Source: Candidatus Dormiibacterota bacterium
GTDB taxonomy: Bacteria > Chloroflexota > Dormibacteria > Aeolococcales > Bog-877
Direction of reading: 5' to 3'
Length of the DNA: 7,211 nt
Assembly: GCA_003135035.1 (NCBI GenBank)
Contig: PLDE01000071.1
Coordinates: 1 to 7,211, forward strand
The notes beneath the pieces are model-generated. The model had not been told where the DNA came from. It did no database searches and was given only the letters and a program-made list of their open reading frames with translations. Positions 5,002 through 7,211 of this stretch are shown here, one piece after another (the first letter of the stretch is position 1; every line of letters begins with the position of its first letter). Position numbers and translations under genes: made by a program.

Positions 5002-5952
5002 GTGACCGGCGCCGGGCCGGCGCTGCTCTTTCCCGGCCAGGGGTCGCAGGCGCCGGGCATGGGCCGGGCTCTGGTGGCGAGCGGTTGCCAGTCAGCGCTG
5101 CTCCAGTTGGCCGAGGAGTCAGGCGTCCCTCTGCGGCGCCTGCTGGTGACCGGGACAGCGGAGGAACTGCGGCCCACCGAGGTCGCCCAACCAGCCCTCT
5201 TCTATACCGGCATTGCCCTGGCCGAGATTCTGATCGAAGGCGGGCTGAGACCGCTAGCGGCCGCCGGCCACAGCCTGGGCGAATACTGTGCCGTCGTGGC
5301 GGCCGGGTCGCTCAGTGGCGAGGCTGCCATGGGCTTGGTGCTGGAGCGAGGCCGGCTCATGGCCAGTGCCCCGGCGGGGACCATGGCGGCCATCTTGGGA
5401 CTCGACCTGACGGCTCTTGAGGAACTCTGCCGCCAGGTCGCCGCGGCGGGTGAGTGCTGCGTCGTTGCCAACGACAACGCCCCCGGACAGGTGGTCATCT
5501 CGGCAACTGGCTCCGGAGTGGAGCAAGTTGGCCAGCTGGCCAAGGAGGCGGGCGCCCGGCGGGTGGTCCCGCTCAACGTCGGAGGCGCCTTCCACTCGCC
5601 GCTGATGGGCGCCGCAGCTGAGGCTTTCGCCAAGCAGCTCGATCAGATCGCCTTCGAGGAACCCAAATTCCCCATTGCAGCGGGAGTGACCGGAGCCATC
5701 TCAACCACTGCCACGGCGGTACGTACCGGTCTTCGAGATCAACTGGCCGGCCCGGTCCGCTGGGTGTCGGTCATCAAGGCCCTGGCAGCGGCGGGAGCGG
5801 AGAGCTTTGTCGAGTGCGGCCCGGGAGGCGTCCTCGGGGGTCTCAACCGGAGGATCGTGCCCACCTCCTCTACGTTCTCCGTCGACTCCCCTGACACCTG
5901 CACTAAGTTTCTGGCCGAGGATGGCCGCGGATCCCTGAGGGAGGTGGGCTAG
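5002..5952 (+). CDS. fabD: Malonyl-CoA:ACP transacylase
   Basis: FabD moves the malonyl group from malonyl-CoA to the phosphopantetheine arm of acyl carrier protein, supplying the extender unit for type II fatty-acid synthesis. The 316-residue product shows LLFPGQGSQ (residues 8-16), the nucleophile elbow GHSLGEY with catalytic S91 (89-95), the arginine of LVLERGRLM (R116) that binds the malonyl carboxylate, the catalytic histidine in GGAFHSPLM (H198), and GPVRW (250-254). Length is normal (about 310). The GTG start at 5002 sits next to the conserved N-terminus; GAAGG at 4986-4990 is a weak, distant Shine-Dalgarno. It starts 39 bases after rpmF. Its substrate AcpP is encoded next, after a long gap, and no fabH, fabG or fabF lies beside it. 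Ends in TAG. Confidence 0.97.
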   Translation: MTGAGPALLFPGQGSQAPGMGRALVASGCQSALLQLAEESGVPLRRLLVTGTAEELRPTEVAQPALFYTGIALAEILIEGGLRPLAAAGHSLGEYCAVVAAGSLSGEAAMGLVLERGRLMASAPAGTMAAILGLDLTALEELCRQVAAAGECCVVANDNAPGQVVISATGSGVEQVGQLAKEAGARRVVPLNVGGAFHSPLMGAAAEAFAKQLDQIAFEEPKFPIAAGVTGAISTTATAVRTGLRDQLAGPVRWVSVIKALAAAGAESFVECGPGGVLGGLNRRIVPTSSTFSVDSPDTCTKFLAEDGRGSLREVG

Positions 5953-5970
5953 GGCGTTTCAGCCTCGGCT

Positions 5971-5976
5971 TACAAT
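5971..5976 (+). promoter_or_regulatory. Candidate -10 box for acpP transcription
   Basis: TACAAT is one base from the TATAAT consensus and is a rare AT-rich hexamer in this GC-rich gap. No clear -35 is visible at 16-18 bp upstream. If used, it would give acpP a leader of roughly 340 nt. Confidence 0.35.
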
Positions 5977-6255
5977 GGCCCCCAACTTGCCCCGGCAAAT
6001 CATCCCCGCAGCGGCTCCGCCGCCCCTCCCAGCAGTCGGGCTTTGAAGTCCTTCGTCCGGCGGTTGGCGGGCTCCAAGCCCGGTGGCGACCCGGCCCCAC
6101 CCGGTCCGGCAATCCCCACAGACCCACCAGGCAGCGGTGGCGGCTCTCCAAGCTTTACCGTATTGCCGGGCGAGCGGCTCAGCGGCAGCGGTGCCGGCGG
6201 CGACGCTTCGGAATCAGGTCGGCAGGATCGGCCCGGAACCGCCATCCCGCCCGGG

Positions 6256-6310
6256 GGGCCAGGGGGCCCGGTTCCCGTACAACCGGAAGAGCAGACGACC
6301 ACAGGTCGTT
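6256..6310 (+). promoter_or_regulatory. Hairpin cluster directly upstream of the acpP ribosome-binding site
   Basis: Three short perfect stems occur in 55 bases: GGGCC/GGCCC (6256-6260 with 6265-6269), CCGGTT/AACCGG (6268-6273 with 6281-6286) and ACGACC/GGTCGT with loop ACA (6295-6300 with 6304-6309, extendable by one G-U pair). The first two share bases 6268-6269 and cannot form fully at once. No T-tract follows, so these are not intrinsic terminators. The acpP Shine-Dalgarno (AGGGGA, 6316-6321) begins six bases after the last stem. A translation-control or mRNA-stability role is inferred only. Confidence 0.4.
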
Positions 6311-6325
6311 CAACTAGGGGAAGAG

Positions 6326-6574
6326 ATGGCAGACACGAGCTGGGAAGGGTTCAAGGCGATCGTGGTGGAACAGCTGGGGGTGGAAGCGGAGCAGGTCAAA
6401 CCGGAAGCGAATTTCGTGGAGGATCTGAACGCCGACTCCCTGGACCTGGTCGAGCTGATCATGGCCTTCGAGGAGGCGTACGGGATGGAGATCCCGGACG
6501 AGGACGCGGAGAAGATCCAGACGGTGGGTCAGGCCTGGGACTACATCAAGGATCACCTGGACCTGACCAACTAG
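6326..6574 (+). CDS. acpP: Acyl carrier protein
   Basis: The 82-residue, very acidic four-helix protein carries growing acyl chains on a 4'-phosphopantetheine arm in fatty-acid synthesis. The attachment site is S38 in [11 protein letters not shown] (residues 34-44), the universal DSL motif. The recognition helix II continues as [23 protein letters not shown], and VGQAWDYI marks helix IV. Length fits the usual 75-85. The start is ATG 6326, four bases after AGGGGA; the same frame is open back to GTG 6083, but that extension is Pro/Arg/Ala-rich and unlike any ACP. FabD upstream charges this protein, and rnc follows closely, an acpP-rnc order seen in many bacteria. Ends in TAG. Confidence 0.98.
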   Translation: MADTSWEGFKAIVVEQLGVEAEQVKPEANFVEDLNADSLDLVELIMAFEEAYGMEIPDEDAEKIQTVGQAWDYIKDHLDLTN

Positions 6575-6618
6575 CGACCAACGAACCGGCGCGGCCGCCG
6601 GCCCGACGTCGGCGCTCC

Positions 6619-7211
6619 GTGCCCAACGGCGCCGAGCAGGCTGAGCAGGAGCGGGACGCGGAGCTTCGGCTGCAAGAGCTGGAGGTGCGCTTGGACGTCA
6701 AGTTCAAGCGCCGCGAATGGCTGCTTGAAGCCATGACCCACACCTCTTGGATCAACGAGCGGGGCGCCGAGGGCCGTGACAATGAGCGGCTCGAGTACCT
6801 CGGGGACGCGGTTCTGGAGCTGGTGGCGGCGGAGTATCTCTTCAACCGCTTCCCCAACTACGATGAGGGGCAGCTGACCCAGATGCGATCATCTCTGGTC
6901 AGCACCGTCGCGCTGGCCGGGATCGGCGAGCAACTCAGACTGGGGGAGGCGCTGCGGCTGGGCCGGGGCGCCACCAAGTCAGGGGCGCGCCGTCTGGTTT
7001 CGCTCCACGCCAACGCCTTCGAGGCGATCATCGGTGCCACCTTCCTCGACCAGGGCTACCGCAAGGCGGGCAAGATCTTCCTGTCCCGAATCGGCGACCT
7101 CAGTTCCTGGACCGACCCCAACTTCAAGGGAAGGCTTCAGGCCCTGGCCCAGGAGCGATTCGGCAAGCCGCCGCTCTACAAGACGTTGGCCGATGGCAAC
7201 TCCCGACCCCC
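6619..7211 (+). CDS. rnc: Ribonuclease III, N-terminal part (3' end outside window)
   Basis: RNase III cuts double-stranded RNA in rRNA precursors and mRNAs as a Mg2+-dependent homodimer. About 197 residues are present: the endonuclease domain (about 20-155) and the start of the dsRNA-binding domain. Seen are MTHTSWINE (39-47), the signature NERLEYLGDAVLEL (55-68, with E56, E59 and D63), EGQLTQMRSSLV (83-94, E83), LGRGATKSG (114-122) and HANAFEAIIGATFLDQGY (130-147). In the last block the position that is Asp114 in E. coli is Asn (N132, AAC at 7012-7014), while E135 is kept. GTG 6619 is the first in-frame start after the acpP stop; it has no clear Shine-Dalgarno, and GTG 6685 or TTG 6691 are less likely alternatives. 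The frame is open to the window edge. Confidence 0.95.
   Translation, partial: MPNGAEQAEQERDAELRLQELEVRLDVKFKRREWLLEAMTHTSWINERGAEGRDNERLEYLGDAVLELVAAEYLFNRFPNYDEGQLTQMRSSLVSTVALAGIGEQLRLGEALRLGRGATKSGARRLVSLHANAFEAIIGATFLDQGYRKAGKIFLSRIGDLSSWTDPNFKGRLQALAQERFGKPPLYKTLADGNSRP

Larger units (their letters stand above)
5953..6325 (+). other. 373-bp intergenic region between fabD and acpP, no recognisable gene, probable structured leader
   Basis: In many bacteria fabG or fabH occupies this position; no ketoreductase (GxxxGxG, YxxxK) or ketosynthase motifs are visible in any frame. Open frames exist on both strands, but their translations are Pro/Gly/Ser/Arg-rich low complexity. In the frame shared by FabD and RNase III I counted about two thirds G/C at the third codon position while the second is very GC-rich, which is unlike the real genes here. 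The region holds a TACAAT box near its 5' end, a CGGGCT/AGCCCG hairpin (6068-6082), and a cluster of hairpins just before acpP. The best reading is a promoter plus long 5' untranslated leader of acpP. No tRNA or known riboswitch was recognised. Confidence 0.55.

Noticed and set aside
6000..6302. Minus-strand 100-codon frame in the fabD-acpP gap
   Set aside because: Pro/Gly-rich composition typical of random GC-rich DNA, with no recognisable motif.
6083..6325. 81-residue N-terminal extension of acyl carrier protein
   Set aside because: Low-complexity Pro/Arg/Ala sequence unlike any ACP; ATG 6326 has its own Shine-Dalgarno and gives the normal length.
6603..6612. 10-bp palindrome CCGACGTCGG between acpP and rnc
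   Set aside because: Perfect but self-complementary with no loop and no T-tract, common by chance in GC-rich DNA; not supported as a terminator or operator.
1..7211. CRISPR array, insertion sequence or prophage
   Set aside because: No regularly spaced repeats, transposase, integrase or terminal inverted repeats were seen.

Overview
The window is high-GC bacterial chromosome. Its backbone is housekeeping genes on the + strand: recG (3' end only), rsmD, coaD, a SepIVA/DivIVA-like coiled-coil gene, rpmF, fabD, acpP and rnc (5' part only). The recG, rsmD, coaD ... rpmF ... acpP, rnc neighbourhood, a SepIVA-like gene after coaD, a PPOX-fold flavin/F420-type protein, a Phd/VapC pair and several starts without a Shine-Dalgarno all suggest an actinobacterium or a close high-GC relative. 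Assignment below phylum is not possible by eye.

Region by region: 1-888 holds the helicase C-terminus of RecG. About 2.2 kb of accessory DNA (889-3093) then separates recG from rsmD, which are neighbours in many genomes. It contains an intact Phd/VapB-type antitoxin, a vapC toxin gene that looks dead (in-frame TAG at codon 58 plus loss of a catalytic Asp), and two minus-strand redox genes: an AzoR-like flavodoxin-fold NAD(P)H oxidoreductase and an Rv1155-like PPOX protein. A 19-bp near-palindrome lies just upstream of the azoR-like gene.

From 3094 to 4962, rsmD, coaD, the SepIVA-like gene and rpmF are tightly packed. rsmD/coaD overlap by ATGA, and the SD of the SepIVA-like gene overlaps the coaD stop. 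They cover 16S rRNA methylation, coenzyme A synthesis, probable cell-envelope or division organisation, and ribosomal protein L32. rpmF is only 58 codons and is easily missed.

From 5002 to the end, fabD, acpP and rnc form a reduced fatty-acid cluster. plsX, fabH, fabG and fabF, which often sit here, are absent. In their place fabD and acpP are separated by 373 bp without a recognisable gene, containing a TACAAT -10-like box and several perfect hairpins just before the acpP ribosome-binding site. CoaD supplies CoA, the donor of the 4'-phosphopantetheine arm of AcpP, and FabD loads malonyl groups onto AcpP, so the cluster is functionally coherent.

No clearly new multi-gene system was found. 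The points most worth a second look are the antitoxin left beside a ruined toxin, the 19-bp operator candidate, the structured acpP leader, the shortened SepIVA-like protein and the Asp-to-Asn change at a metal-binding position of RNase III.
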